A DNA stretch of 64,000 bases from Scilla litardierei (Eukaryota; Streptophyta; Magnoliopsida; Asparagales; Asparagaceae): contig CM061139.1 of assembly GCA_030789695.1 (NCBI GenBank), positions 9,997,878 through 10,061,877 on the forward strand, in the 5' to 3' direction. A model generated the notes under the pieces. The model saw only the letters and a list, made by a program, of their open reading frames with translations. It searched no databases and was not told the origin of the DNA. Below, piece after piece: positions 21,551 to 35,400 of this stretch. Within the stretch, counting starts at the first letter, position 1. Each line of letters starts with the position of its first letter. The position numbers were made by a program, and so were the translations under genes.

Positions 21551-22250
21551 TGTTGGGTTGCGAACAAATAGTCCCATATCAGATAAGCATGAGGGGTGAT
21601 TGGGACTTAAATATGGATTAGTATCTCCATTGGTAAGAGGCCTTTTGGGGAAGCCACGTGTTTAAAACCATGCGGGTACCGGTGCGGGCCCAGAGCGGAC
21701 AATATCTTACCAAAGTGGAGCCCAAGTCCAAGGTGTTTAAACCCAGAAAATAACATTTACTTTGCTAGAGTAAAGAAGAAGGAGAATGAAAAACTCTGAT
21801 TTGTCTCAAGAGAGATTGACCAATTCATGCGTCTCAAGAGGGATGTGGTTGCCCCCTTTATATAGTGCTAGGATAGAGCCGATTCTATTTCAAATTGAGT
21901 GTTTGCATAGAACTCAACCTTGTCCCTAAAGGCATAAAGAAGAATATGCATCATTAATGAGTTCTAATCGCATTATAACTCTTAGATACGAATTAGATTT
22001 AGTTTAAAGTTGATTCTCAATCAAATCCCACATCAAATCTATGTCATGTGATGTCAACATTAGTCGACTAGTCAACTGTTTATAAAACATACAGTCTACT
22101 TAGTCGTCTAGTGCATGTGCACTAGTCGACTAGTCTGTGCTGACTTGTTGTCTTCTTCTTATCTGATCACAACCACTTGTGCTCTTAGCCCTAGTATATC
22201 ATATATACTCATAGTTTCCTCCTTTTCTTTTCATGGGGATTTCATCATCA
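21551..22250 (+). repeat. Probable copia-type LTR J
   Basis: Starts TGTTGGGTTGCGAACAAATA after a purine-rich GAGGGGAGGCT (possible PPT) and resembles plant copia LTR starts with TAGTCCCATATC. TTTATATAG at 21857-21865 could be a TATA box. Palindromes CTAGTCGACTAG-like lie at about 22060-22135. The right end is uncertain and no target duplication was found. Confidence 0.45.
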
Positions 22251-22259
22251 GTGTGAGAC

Positions 22260-24476
22260 TGTAATAGCCTGATTCCTACTACAGTAGTGACCACGATCCT
22301 ATCGTGTCAACGATTGGTAGCGGCCCTAGCTGAGAATGCTGACCCATGTTTCAGAAGCATCATTATCTGGTTTGGAAGACTAGAATCTCTCCAAGATAAT
22401 CAGTCACGCTCCATTCTCTAAAATACGCAAAAATACGTATATTCCCGGTATTCGTAGAGATATGAATGACTCAAGGCTTTGACCCCTTGACTCCAAACAA
22501 TACTAAGCGTAAATCGTGATTACAGCAAATTTTCTTTTTGCAGGCCACTGCAACACACTCAACTAGTACATATAAATAAAACATAAAAGTTCTCCAACAC
22601 TGAAATAATCCACAGACAATCACAGAGATCACAAAACATTTATATACATTAATATAAAGAGTACATTACATATCACAACTGTACATGGGGTACCAAATGG
22701 GAATAACAAAAAAAAAGAACTCCCAAGCCTGCAAAAGTAAAAGTGTCCACACATAGTACACTACACTCCATAGACTACCCCTGGGAAACCAACTGTACAA
22801 AGTCACCCTCTGTGGGCTCCACCTCTATCTCGATGCTCAGGGCAATCTCCTGAATCGAGTCCTGCTCTATCTGCTCTGTCTCTAGTCTTGGAGAAAAAGG
22901 GGGGATGTGACACGTCAACCGTGACCCAGTAGGAAATCTAATTACGCTAGGTAGGGGCCAGTCTCAGAACTGTTCTACCTAACTAAGGCCTAAGTACTGG
23001 TAATAATCATAGCCACATATTAATGCATAAAAGTAAAGCAGAACATCACAGGTATGTACTGAACAGAAATTACATCAGAACTATTATGCATAAAGAGAAA
23101 GCAGACACCAATTTCATGAATATCCATAGATGATATGACAAAGAAATTATCATGCATTATTCTTCAAGTTTGCAATTATAATTTTATATTTGGACACCCC
23201 GGTAAAACATAGGACAAATGACCTGGACTTCACCCAGAGTGGGTGAAAAGGTGGTACCCCGCAAGTAAACACGACATTGTGACAAACGTGGCCTTTCATA
23301 ACTCCCCCATTTCAGGAGTGAGACAGTGTGACCTCTTCCTCATGGTGCATCATGAGTACAATTATGTGCCTATCTAGCCATGCCCTTACCGGCTGTCGGG
23401 AGTGCGAGTGAGACTCATATCAACAGGTCTAGTTCTTATGCCTACATTTTACACGTGTTTCCTTCCAAATCCCATGTATGGAATCTCACCTATCTCAAGA
23501 TAGACCGATAGTTCCAGGTTGTTGTTACACTCAATTCCTCACTCTCAGTTTATCAGTGAATTCCTCATTTCTTTCATGATTTGACGGTCTCATTTATCGC
23601 ATTCACATTTCCATTTCTTTTGATCATTTCATTGATGTTGGGATTAACCACGACCATCATTTCATATAAACATCTCAACATTTCCATTTCCAAACTCAGC
23701 CATAACATTTCTTCCATAACAAAAATCAAGATTTTTCAGGTGATGTAACATGTTACTATTATTGCACATAGTACATCAAGCAACTATGTGGAGCTCTCTT
23801 TCATGAATAAAAACATAAAAGATTAACATATGAAGCACACCAACAACATATGAATATGAAACACCAACATCATAAAAAGATTAACATGGAACTATCATTT
23901 TATGATTATGAAACTTAGAGTTTAACATATGAAGCATACCAATAACTACATGGAGCTCTCATTTTTATGAAACATAAAGATTAACATATGGATAGAATAA
24001 CATGTTAATTTAGTCTACATATGAACATGGGTATTAGTACTATAAATCTAAACATGTCACCAATCCAATTTTTTTAAAACATACTACAAAATTTTTTAAT
24101 CTAAACATAGTACAATTTTATATGATGGCATACATGGGATTTAAACTAACATAGCATACTATCCACCCATAATGTTTAACATGTCAAATATAAATCTTAA
24201 ATCATGACTTAATTTAGAATCATAATATCTAGTCATTTGTGCAATAGCATGCATTGAACATAATTATGATAGCATCAACATTGAATCTTTAGCTACTAAC
24301 ATTATGATTTAGAATCATAAATTAAACAAAACATACTAACATCTTCGCCAACATGTAGCAACACATACATAGTAACATGTAGATAACATGGAAGTTAATG
24401 AGCATTAATATAGCCATGGCATAAATTAACACAATATACTAATCATATTAACCAATATGTAGCAACCATAAATATT
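22260..24476 (-). repeat. Degenerate chromovirus LTR K
   Basis: From TGTAATAGCCTGATTCC the layout follows the A/B/C LTRs read from their U5 end: a 3'-UTR-like stretch, an acidic short frame ending at 22775, a TGTGACACG block, then a long AT-rich stretch with repeated AACATATGAA-type words (23800-24470). Sequence identity is low; the call rests on the order of landmarks. T is inserted at its right end. Confidence 0.4.
22775..22900 (-). CDS. LTR short acidic frame, K copy
   Basis: Minus-strand frame reads EQIEQDSIQEIALSIEIEV, then EPTEGDFVQLVSQG and stop. Acidic, and at the same place in the LTR as the frames in A-E, though almost no residues are shared. Confidence 0.35.
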   Translation of the reverse strand, partial: PFSPRLETEQIEQDSIQEIALSIEIEVEPTEGDFVQLVSQG

Positions 24477-25492
24477 TGTTGAGGGGTAGAATCCGCTAAC
24501 AATGAATTTGTATTGATGTGGGGAACCAAGGGCACGATGGTTACAAGTTTAGGGGGGATGACAAAGATAACTATGGTCTGAGGACGATTTGTAGATGGAG
24601 GTCTCGAGGTCGTCCGTCAGACGAAGTATGTTGCATGCTGGATAGTGAAGGTCGCCGGTCCATTGGTGAAGGACACCGTGGGTAGTGCATTTATTGGTAG
24701 CTAGGGCGAACTTCCTACAAGAAGAGCAACATGTTAGAAAGGCTGGGCCAGCTGTCAGCCCGCAGCCCCTCTGATGCTTAAGTCAGTTGATGACTGATAA
24801 GAGAATGTCAGACACGAAGGGTGATCTTAGTGGCAGATTGATGCTTGCGTGGCGGACTAGTGTGGAAGGCATGAATATGGGGAAGATACTCGACCTTGAA
24901 TGTAAAATAGATGTGTTAAGAGTTTGTTACTGATTCCTTCAACCAACCAACCCCTTTCTCGCTTGGAGGTTAGGGGGTATTTATAGACTGCTGGAGTTGG
25001 TTGCTTTTGCTGAGCTGGCGGTGCCAGGGTGTCAGGGATCCGACCGTTGGTGTCAGGACCGAACATGTCAGGCACGCTTTTGTCAGCAGTCAGAGCCGTA
25101 AATGTCAGGTGGCACTTTTGTCAGGCTGTCTGGTGGCGAAACAGCTAGGCGTGCTTTCAGCAAGCGGTCAGGCGACGAAGCGGTCAGGTGCGATTTGTCA
25201 GACTTTGTCTGTAGTGAAACTGGCAGTGGTGCAAGTGGCGTGTCGTCTTCCTCCTTGGGGCGGGCTGGAGGATGAGCTTCATCTGGGGTGAGCTGATCTG
25301 GGGTGAGCTAGCGTAGACTTGCGCGGTCTGTTGGAGGACTCTACTGATTCGGATGGCGAGCTTGCCGCTCAGCTTGGGTGAGCTTCACCGAGACTCAGCG
25401 AACTAGGTTTCTTTGAAGAGATTCGACGGGCCAAGACTTGGGATTTGAACAAGTGGGCCTTGATCGACTGGGCCGATCTTGAGGTCGTAACA
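24477..25492 (-). repeat. 3' LTR of element T
   Basis: TGTTGAGG at 24477 to CGTAACA at 25492 (1016 bp). The minus strand enters it from AATGATGGGGGCAAT, a good polypurine tract (25493-25507). TATAAATA on the minus strand at 24978-24985 is a likely promoter. Confidence 0.72.
25030..25201 (-). promoter_or_regulatory. TGTCAGG word array in U3 of element T
   Basis: Five exact TGTCAGG words (25030, 25051, 25066, 25103, 25119) and five GTCAG variants in 170 bp, starting about 45 bp upstream of the minus-strand TATA box. Not palindromic, unlike the arrays of F, G, L. Confidence 0.6.
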
Positions 25493-25769
25493 ATTGCCCC
25501 CATCATTCAAGTTCGAAACGGGAAGTCCGGATCGGCTCAGAAGACACACTTCACCCCATTGGATGAAAGCTGTAGCATTAAATGCGAGTCGACCGCTAAA
25601 TCTCTGAAGTCATCATGAAGATTCGACAGCAGGGAGATATCGAGGTGCCCCTGCCACTCGGAGCACGACACGTGCTGCGTACTGCTCTGGGGTGAAGATG
25701 AGGCAACGCCTCTGCTTCAAATCATGCCACGTGGCTCACCTCTGACGATCGAGATCGACCGATGCTCTT

Positions 25770-25776
25770 TATAAAA
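25770..25776 (+). promoter_or_regulatory. TATA box for the antisense ORF of T
   Basis: TATAAAA inside GCTCTTTATAAAAGAGC, 153 bp upstream of the ATG at 25929 and outside the LTR. The intervening 5' leader is pyrimidine-rich (TTCTCTTCTCTTC). It suggests the antisense ORF is transcribed from its own promoter. Confidence 0.6.
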
Positions 25777-25928
25777 GAGCTAGAGTGGGAAACAGTTGAG
25801 AACTTTGGCATTCAAATTTTAAAGGGCTTCTCTTCTCTTCTTTGCTCTCGAAAATTCTCGCTGTCGATCATCTCTTCGTCGGAGCTCCGTTGATCTTTTA
25901 CTTCTCTTGGTAACTTCTCGATCTATCA

Positions 25929-26099
25929 ATGGCTTCTGGTTCCTCATGTTTCAATCCGGACGCTGAGGGGGGTTCTGGAGAGCCTGGAAGGAGAGAGAGC
26001 GGGTTCAGATCGGGCTTCGGTAGAATCAGGGGTGCAGTTCTGGCGAAGATTAGGGCCATCCAGCGCAGAGCAAGCACCATCAATCTCCCCGAGATCTGC
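25929..26099 (+). pseudogene. Antisense extra ORF of T, exon 1 start (Transposase_28 type)
   Basis: ATG with MASGSSCFNPDAEGG, then a basic stretch (RSGFGRIRGAVLAKIRAIQR) up to the insertion point of element C. The frame resumes after C at 43565. It is the N-terminus of a protein family annotated in plants as putative gypsy type transposon (Pfam Transposase_28), whose function is unknown to me. The start choice is supported by the TATA box and leader upstream. Confidence 0.65.
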
Positions 26100-26416
26100 T
26101 GTCACGACCCGCTTCCCAAAAATATGGAGGCGAGGCGTGAGTAGGTCAGCACAAACTTGAAGCTGCGGCCTGATAAGCGTAAAAAAAACTTCAAATGGCA
26201 AGTCCTTGCAAATGCGATATGAAACAAAGATAATGAGACAAAAACAATCTCAGAATATCCATAAAATAAGATCCAACATCACAGAAAAGCCACCAGGCTG
26301 AAAGGAAAAGAGTCTAAGGCCCCAACATGGCCAACAAAAGTACAACGTACACAGTAAAGGTGTCACGCACCGACAACTAACAACAATCCTAAAACAAAGG
26401 AAGCTCAGCAAGGTCA

Positions 26417-26527
26417 CTAAGACTGGTCACCGGTGTCCACAAACTCCTCCTTGACAGACATGGGCTCAGGCTCAGCGTCAGCAAACACCACGTCCTCAGC
26501 AACGGTCTCTGGCTCAGGGTCTAACAT
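26417..26527 (-). CDS. LTR short acidic frame, element C left copy
   Basis: A 36-aa frame: MLDPEPETVAEDVVFADAEP, then EPMSVKEEFVDTGDQS and stop. The right-LTR copy (32754-32864) has substitutions but stays open with the same start and stop. Net charge is strongly negative. Immediately upstream lies a TGTTAG/CTTGTAG context that could be a splice acceptor. Confidence 0.55.
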   Translation of the reverse strand: MLDPEPETVAEDVVFADAEPEPMSVKEEFVDTGDQS

Positions 26528-27160
26528 GTGACACCCAAAAGATCAAGGGGCACATGTCAGCAAGTCTACAAGAGACTTGTGCAAGGAAACAGAAAGTAAA
26601 GCAAAGCAACCTAGCAGTCCTAGCATGTTGCAATGACATGGCAGTTAAAGTATGAGTGCAACAGGTAAAGTAAAGTACAACAACAAGTACAAGAGGACAA
26701 CTAGCATGGCATGGCAAGAGTAGCAAACTACTAACAATCTTAAGTCACGTTTTCATGTCGTGCACAGAGTTCACGCCTTACAGCTGAAGTGGCTGTACGG
26801 GCACACTTCTACGCTGAGTGATCGCTCAACCCTACCCCTCCACGTGTATCGAGCCAGGGCCTTACCCCCGAACACAGAATGCTCGCTTCTGGATCACAAG
26901 CCAGGAAGTGTATTTGGCATAGGGTTGTGCCTGCAATGCAGGTGCCTAGCCTCAACGAGGAAATCAGGCATTGGCTTTTGACCAACACATGTAACCCGCT
27001 TCTGGATCACGAGCCAGGAAGTACAAGTAGCATGTGCTACAAATGAAACATTCAAGCATGGGATGAAAGGTTTAGAATGCATGGTATGACAAGAGTAAGT
27101 GCGTATAGATATGGAAATTTAAACGTAACAGACAATGCATGAATGACATGGCAGGGTGAC

Positions 27161-27302
27161 AGATCTAGCTTCGTTGTCAAGCTAGATCTTAGAGTTGAGT
27201 CTAGGCAATTTATCATTTCGTCGCCTAGTCTCTTTTACGCTAAAAACATGGAATGGCCTAAAACATGGCCTAAAGTACAAATTGGCAAGTTTCACTTGCC
27301 TG
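27161..27302 (-). ncRNA. Three-hairpin block of the LTR leader, element C
   Basis: Hairpin 1 (27161-27189): AGATCTAGCTT, loop CGTTGTC, AAGCTAGATCT, a perfect 11-bp stem. Hairpins 2 and 3 follow as in A and B, with one arm of hairpin 2 mutated (CTAGGCAA). The right LTR has hairpin 1 at 33497-33525. Confidence 0.58.
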
Positions 27303-29344
27303 GTATACATGCTGGTATCACAATCTCAAAGTCCAACCACATATTCACAAAGTCCAGAGCTCCCACGCTCAGTCCAACAATCAGCCTACAGTCATGTATT
27401 ATTAAGTTGGATTAGTAAGTTACAAAGCAGTAAAAACACGGTTTTATCTTGTTAACATGCAGGTGTGGGTTCCTACTGTGAGAGACTTACCTCAAAAAGA
27501 CGCGAGAGATACCCTGACGTCGGGTAGCGACGTCAGGGGTTGGATTCCGGTGTCGTGTAAGGTAACGACGTCGGCTCGGAACGGTAACAGATCGCGAAGA
27601 AATATGTAGTACATCTGCGACATGGATTCGTGTTATTTAAGTTAATCGCAATAGCTAATAACATTAAAGTCTTACCTATTTAATATAATAATATCATACA
27701 GTACCAATATTATAACTTATAAGATGTTACAACTTAACAGATGTAAATATAACTTATAAGATTAATCTGTGACCAATTTAACATATCACATTATAATAAA
27801 CTTTAATAACTATACCTATATAGTGATTCTAACCCTCAAACTGTTCACATGGCTCACCCTTGCAATAATATTATGTGCACACCTACACCAACTCACTATA
27901 AACCTATACGAAAAGTACCTGCATGTGTTCACTTCTGTACGCTTGCTCACGGGGGAGTACGGCAGGGTTGACTGGCGGAATGGATGCCGCCGTGAGTATC
28001 GATGGGTGGAGGCCGGAGGTGATGTGGGTGGCCGAGATGGGTAAGGGGGCGGCAGAGTCGGGGTGAGGGATGTGGTACCGTGAGGAGGTGGAGATCGAGT
28101 TTTGGGGCCGGAGAAGTTGGTTGCGGCTGCTCTTGGGGGTGTGTTTGCATGGAAGAGAGCCGGAGAGACATTCAGGTGGCCGGAGGAGGGTGTTTTCTCG
28201 GCGGAGGAGGCCGCAGCAAGTGCTGCCGTGGGCTTGTAGAGGGAAGAGATGTTCACGGCGGCCATGGATCGTCGGAGCAAGGCAATGGAAGATGAGGGTC
28301 GCTGCTGGGGATTTCCGATGGCCGCTGCTGCTCTTAGTCGCTTCGCGAGGAAGGAGACGGCGGCGCGGCGAAGAGAGTTGCGTGCGAAAGGAAACGAGGC
28401 GGCAGCTTCTTTTTTTTGGTTGCTGGGAGAGAAAAGTAACCTATGGTTATTTTGTTAAGGGTATAGGCTGCTACTTGCCCTAGCCTTAATATAATAAAGA
28501 AAATCTTTATTGTGGGGGGGGGTGTAGCAGGCCGTGAGCTAGCTGGGCTCTTAGGCTTAGGGTTTAATTTTAATAGACAGGTTAGCCTGTGGGGAAAATT
28601 GAAAGGAGCACGTGTGTCTATCTTTTTGGTCTTAAAGGTTTCCTGTTAAATTATTGTGTGTGTGGGATGTGCTTGGGGATGGCAGCACAAAAACCCTAGG
28701 GTTAGGTTCTAATAAGTGATTAGTATTTATTATGAAATGGTTAGTGGGCTGAACTCATTAAGCCTCGGGTTTAATGCAAGAGGTTGGGAAGAATAGTGAA
28801 AGTCTGACAAACGGAGTTCTAAAATTATAATATAAATACTGGGGTGACCGTACCGTCGAGAGAAACAACACTAAGAAGACGGATCACAAGTTCGACGACG
28901 AGAAACGAAACTAAAAATAGAAAGGCCTCACGACAAAAGTGAAAATCGCGACGTCTCATCAAACAAGGTCAAATCGTGGGAGAACGACCCGTGAAATGAC
29001 GTTCCAAAATAATTCAAAAATTTAATACTCCTCGAGAGGGTCACAATGGTATACCACACTATAGGGTTCGGATACAGACAAAGTCTAAATAAATACGTGC
29101 ACGAACAAGATTACGTGAACGAAAAGCGTACAAAGGATACGGGGTCCAAAAACGACAGTAATCCCAAGTTGGGCACACGTCGGGGGGGGGGGGGGGGGGT
29201 TGGCTTGCTAAGGATGCAACCAAGGTGCTACGGCCCTATCATCGCAACGACACGACTCACATACGAAGCAATAAAAAACCAATCAGGTACCCGAAATTGC
29301 TATACGCCCAGCCGTATAACGAATAGTGAGTACCGGACGTTACA

Positions 29345-32300
29345 TCCTACCCACCTTAGAATAAAGTCCGTCCTCGGACTTTCTAACTATAAATATAACT
29401 CTAGCCGGACTAGTTGCTTTCCCAATCATATCACACTATAATTCAACCAGGTATAGTCATTACAAGTTCTTATATATGCACTAGGTAGTCAAACAATAAC
29501 TCTACTAACATGTATATTATTCACGCACATTACACACTTACACCTATCATAGCCAGTCAAATTCATACACATATTTCAATCATTCATATAGTTACGTACA
29601 TCCTTATATAACTATTAAACACTTATTACATACCATGGTGCACCTACTCATAACAATTAAATAGTTCACACCAGCAAATGCAATCGTAATACTCCACGTT
29701 CAGATAACTACTCATGAACAAAATAATAAGGATACACTACTCCCTATATCTCCTAGTATACATCCAATACCAACCATATCAACACAAGTAACCACACCAC
29801 TAAATATTAAATCATGTTATTATATCTAAGATACACTTACCACTACTATAATTTCACAATTATTTAGTCATTCAAATGCATGCAAATATTTCACCATATA
29901 TTCACATCACATACGGTCCTATAACTATATTCACAACGTGCCACACATACCTTAGTCACCAATACCTATAACTAAGCACATACTTACCCGTGCATGGTGC
30001 ACACACACACACGCTAACATTTTATTCATATATACCAATCATACCACTATATACTCAGTACATCTACACACCTAGTTTAGCTAGCACACATACGTTCACA
30101 CAGGCAAGTCCTTAGTAAATAACTATACTACAAGACTAACACCTATAACTATATACTGGTATAGCGACCCACAATCATGTGCGAAACACAACCAGGCACA
30201 AAGAATCCTATCAATATACTTACACCATCCAACGCTATATTCATGGTACTACACGCAAACCACATATATATGTAACAATATACTTAGTGTATACCCAATC
30301 AAGCTTGAGTGAGACTCAAAACACATATCAGAATACTCTATATACGTAACACGATATCTATACCTATACCAATACCACCCCAATGTATACACACCTACCA
30401 ATATAACCATATACATACCATAATGTCAATCACACTTAATATCTAGTCAGGTAACACCCACATAGTTCAATCACATTATATAATATCGCAGACATCTGCA
30501 CACATATAATTATAATACTCTCCTTAATACATGCATTCACCGTATAGCCACACACATGTAACACATATATTCACACCATATCCTTCTATTTATAACTAGT
30601 ATACCAACACATCTACTTATCCATACATAGTTAAGACATGCAATAATCGTGTATACCTCGAGGTATACACGCACACACATAACATTCCGCAAAGGCAAAC
30701 AATATCAAACAAATTTTATAACCATATTATCGTGCGTATATCGCTCATATTCATATAGTAAGCACATACCTACGCACGAGCACATGCCCGCACGTACCAT
30801 ATAGGTCAAATAATAGGCATGCACGTGTAACTATAGGTGCCCTAGTATCATTATACCTAATATACACCTAACTTTACCAACATATTATTTCAACAATTAA
30901 TCATTATCTCTAACTACATACACCCCCAGTAGACATTCTAACACTAATCCTCATATACACAGACATCCCAAGACTGGTTTAGCTATCCACACATATACAT
31001 ATAAATACTAACACACATACAACTTCATATTTACCAAGTAATTATATGCACTACCACGACATCACAATCTGTACTAATTGGTCCACCATACTACACCAAG
31101 GTTAACGTAGGCAACAGCAAGCACTAATGTGATAACTAACCAATAGTGAGGAAACCGAAATCGAAATTGAATGAAACAAGATCGGGATGAACGGGTTCGG
31201 GTGAGGCGACATACAAGGGAATGGCTTGGTTGGGTGGAACAAAATATATAACTCAGAATAATCAAGTAAGGAAGAAAGAGATAAAATACGAAGTAAGAAT
31301 ATACTAAAATGTAAGTTATAAAATAAGAATCTGACAACATCCTTATAAAACGTAGAAGGGTAACATGAAGGTTAAATCACGACGTAAGAATTAGACGCAG
31401 AATAATGAGTATGGCAGGTGAATGGATTGTTTTACAATTGAAGGTAAATTTAAATGAAGGTAGTATTTTACAAAAATTTGAAGTAGGAAAACGATGAGTA
31501 TAAAATCGTCACGCTGAATGCTGAAGTCTCATGTAACTTAGAAAATATATTAGAGGTAAGAGCGATGAGTTACCCGAATAATTTTCAATGGCATAAGTAA
31601 GAAAAGAAAATTATAAATTGATTTAGGGAAATAGAAGTACGGTTCATAATAAAATTAGTATATGAAAGGACAAGGTATTTATATAGGTGTGAAAAGTATA
31701 GGCTGGAAAAAATATCATAAAATAGTAATCAAAATCTCGACAAAAGTTTCGAAATTCAATAAAAATGAATTTAGGTCAACGGAAGAGTACGAAGTCTAAG
31801 TATATATATTAAAATTTTTCGAACGAGTTTAAACTTAGCAAATGAGGAATATCGAAAATACTTTCAGAAGATTCAAGATTTGTAACGAAGAGATTCGAAA
31901 ATTAACGACGATCGTCAAGTGGCAATCTCATGAATCGAGGGTAAGGAAAATGGTCATATAAGCAAAACATAAATACGTCTAGGATATGACTCATGAAAAT
32001 CTACTGGGAACTCCTACGGTCGACCAGTAAAAGATTAGGAAACTTAGCGCTAAGACTTCCTAAGGAACACGACTGTAATGAAATGTGTTCAGCTTGGCCC
32101 GAAATCGATGAACCCAAGCGAACGACTAGAGAAATTCTAGAAGTCTAATATGGTCAGAGGTAGGCAAGAGCCACTAAGGTAACTCCTAAGATGATTAAAT
32201 CAATTCCTAGCATGGAGTCTAACTAACAATCAGGGACCTCTAACTGGCAAGCACAGACGTCTAACTAAGTCTTCTTACCACCTAGTGACATAGAAAAACG

Positions 32301-32427
32301 ATTAGAACTAGGCTCAAGTCTTATGACTCGGATGTTGCAATTTATTTAATAGACATTCCATAGTTATTATCATTGTTCCGATAATTCGCAGTTGCAAGTC
32401 GGACCTGCATGGGCCACCAACAAAACC
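29345..32427 (-). other. AT-rich non-coding cargo and leader of element C
   Basis: Starts with the polypurine tract and aligns to the cargo of B up to about 31900. 31900-32400 instead matches the reverse complement of 51370-51640 in D (shared wording around CTCTGACCATATTAGA on the minus strand). No zinc knuckles or protease remain. It contains the perfect palindrome GTATACCTCGAGGTATAC (30651-30668) and TCAAGCTTGA (30299-30308). Confidence 0.75.
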
Positions 32428-35400
32428 TGTCACGACCCGCTTCCCAAAAAAATGGAGGCGAGGCATGAGTAGGTCTGCACAGACTTGAAGCTGCGAGGCT
32501 ACAAGCCTGATAAACGTCAAAAAAACTCCAAATGGCAGGTCCTTGCAAATACGATATGAAACAAAGATAATAAGACAAAAACAATCTCAGAATATCCATA
32601 AAATAAGATCCAACATCACAGAAAAGCCACCAGGCTGAAAGGAAAAGAGTCTAAGGCCCCAACATGGCCAACAAAAGTACAACGTACAAAGTAAAGGTGG
32701 CACGCAACGACAACTAACAGCAATCCTAAAACAAAGAAAGCTCAGCAAGGTCACTAAGACTGGTCACCGGTGTCCACAAACTCCTCATTGACAGACATGG
32801 GCTCAGGCTCAGCATCAGCAAACACCACGTCCTCAGCAACGCTCTCTAGCTCAGGGTCTAACATGTGACACCCAAAAGAGCAATGGGCACATGTCAGCAA
32901 GTCTACAAGAGACTTGTGCCAGAAAATTGAAAGTAAAGCAAAGCAACCTAGCAGTCCTAGCATGTTGCAATGACATGGCAGTTAAAGTATGAGTGCAATA
33001 GGTAAAGTAAATTACAACAACAAGTACAAGAGGACAACTAGCATGGCATGGCAAGAGTAGCAAACTACTAACAATCACAAGTCACGTTTTCATGTTGTGC
33101 ACAGAGTTCACGCCTTACAGCTGAAGTGGCTGTACGTGCACACTTCTACGCTGAGTGGTCGCTCAACCCTACCCCTCCACGTGTATCGAGCCAGGGCCTT
33201 ACCCCTGAACACGGAATGCTCGCTTCTGGATCACAAGCCAGGAAGTGTATTTGGAATAGGGTTGTGCCTGCAACGCAGGTGCCTAGCCTCAACAAGGAAA
33301 TTGGGCATTGGCTTTGACCAACAAATGTAGCCCGCTTCTGGATCACGAGCCAGGAAGTACAAGAAGCATGTGCTACAAAAGAAACATTCAAGCATGGGAT
33401 GACAGGTTTAGAATGCATGGCATGGCAAGAGTAAGTGCGTACAGATATGGAAATTTAAACGTGACAGACAATGCATGAATGACCTGACAGGGTGACAGAT
33501 CTAGCTTCGTTGTCAAGCTAGATCTTAGAGTTGCGTCTAGGCGATTTATCATTTCGTCTCCTAGTCTCTTTTACGCTAAAAACGGGGAATGGCCTAAAAC
33601 ATGGCCTAAAGAACAAATTGGCAAGTTTCACTTGCCTGGTATACGTGCTGGTATCACAATCTCAAAGTCCAACCACATATTCACAAAGTCCAGAGCTCAC
33701 ACGCTCAGTCCAACAATCAGCCTACAGTCCCGTATTATTAAGTTGGATTAGTGAGTTACAAAGCAGTAAAAACACTGTTTTTATCTTGTTAACATGCAGG
33801 TGTGGGTTCCTACGGTGAGAGACTTACCTCAACACGACGCGAGAGATACCCTGACGCCGGGTAGCGACGTCAGGGGTTGGATTCCGGTGTCGTGTAAGGT
33901 AACGGCGTCGGTTCGGAACGGTAACGGGTCGCGAAGGAATACGTAGTACATCTGCGACATGGATTCGTGTTATTTAAGTTAATCGCAATAGCTAATAACA
34001 TTAAAGTCTTACCTATTTAATATAATGATATCATACAGTCCCAATATTATAACTTATAAGATGTTACAACTTAACAGATGTAAATATAACTTATAAGATT
34101 AATCTGTGACCAATTTAACATATCACATTCTAATAAACTTTAATAACTATACCTATATAGTGATTCTAACCCTCAAACTGTTCACATGGCTCACCCTTGC
34201 AATAGTATTATGTGCACACCTACACCAACTCACTATAAACCTATACGAAAAGTACCTGCCTGTGTTCACTTCTGTACGCTTGCTCACGGGGGAGTACGGC
34301 AGGGTTGGCTGGCGGAATGGATGTCGCCGTGAGTATCGCTGGGTGGAGGCCGGAGGTGATGTGGGTGGCCGAGATGGGCAAGGGGGCGACAGAGTCGGGG
34401 TGAGGGATGTGGTGCCGTGAGGAGGTGGAGATCGAGTTTTGGGGCCGGAGAAGTTGGTTGCGGCTGCTCTTGGGGGTGTGTTTGTGTGGAAGAGAGCCGG
34501 AGAGACATTCAGGTGGCCGAAGGAGGGTGTTTGCTCGGCGGAGGAGGCCGCAACAAGTGCTGCCGTGGGCTTGTAGAGGGTAGAGATGTTCACAGCGGCC
34601 ATGGATTGTCGGAGCAAGGCAAGGGAAGATGAGGGTCACTGCTGGGGATTTCCGACGGTCGCTGCTGCTCTTGGTCGCTTCGCAAGGAAGGAGACATCGG
34701 CGCGATGAAGAGAGTTGCGTGCGAAAGGAAACGAGGCGGCGGTTTCTTTTTTTTTGGTTGCTGGGAGAGAAAAGTAACCTAGGGTTATTTTGTTAAGGGT
34801 ATAGGCTGCTACTTGCCCTAGACTTAATATAATAAAGAAAATCTTTATTGTGGGGGAGGGGGGGTGTAGCAGGCCGTGAGCTAGCTGGGCTCTTAGGCTT
34901 AGGGTTTAATTATAATAGATAGATTAGCCTGTGGGGAAAATTGAAAGGAGCACGTGAGTCTATCTTTTTGGTCTTAAAGGTTTCCTATTAAATTATAGTG
35001 TGTGTGGGATGTGCTTGGGGATGGCAGCACAAAAACCCTAGGGTTAGGTTCTAATAAGTGATTAGTATTTATTATGAAATGGTTAGTGGGCTGAACTCAT
35101 TAAGCCTCGAGTTTAATGCAAGAGGTTGGGAAGAATAGTGAAAGTCTGACAAACGGAGCTCTAAAATTATAATATAAATACTGGGGTGACCGTACTGTCG
35201 AGAGAAACAACACTAAGAAGATGGTTCATAAGTTCGACGACGAGAAACGAAACTAAAAATAGAAAGGTCTCACGACAAAAGTGAAAATCGTGACGTCTCA
35301 TCAAACAAGGTCAAATCGTGGGAGAACGACCCGTGAAATGACGTTCCAAAATAATTCCACAATTTAATACTCCTCGAGAGGGTCACAATGACATACCACA

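Larger units (their letters stand above)
26100..29344 (-). repeat. 3' LTR of element C
   Basis: TGTCACGACC...GGACGTTACA. Layout as in A. Includes the acidic short frame, minisatellite, three-hairpin block (from 27161), GC-rich Pro/Ser-rich leader (27950-28440) and U3. An 18-base G run at 29182-29199 is only 6 long in the other LTR. Confidence 0.92.

Noticed and set aside
21551..22260. LTR J as a further case of a word array upstream of TATA
   Set aside because: The CTAGTCGACTAG words lie downstream of the only good TATA if J is a plus-strand copia LTR. The orientation is unsure, so it is not counted.
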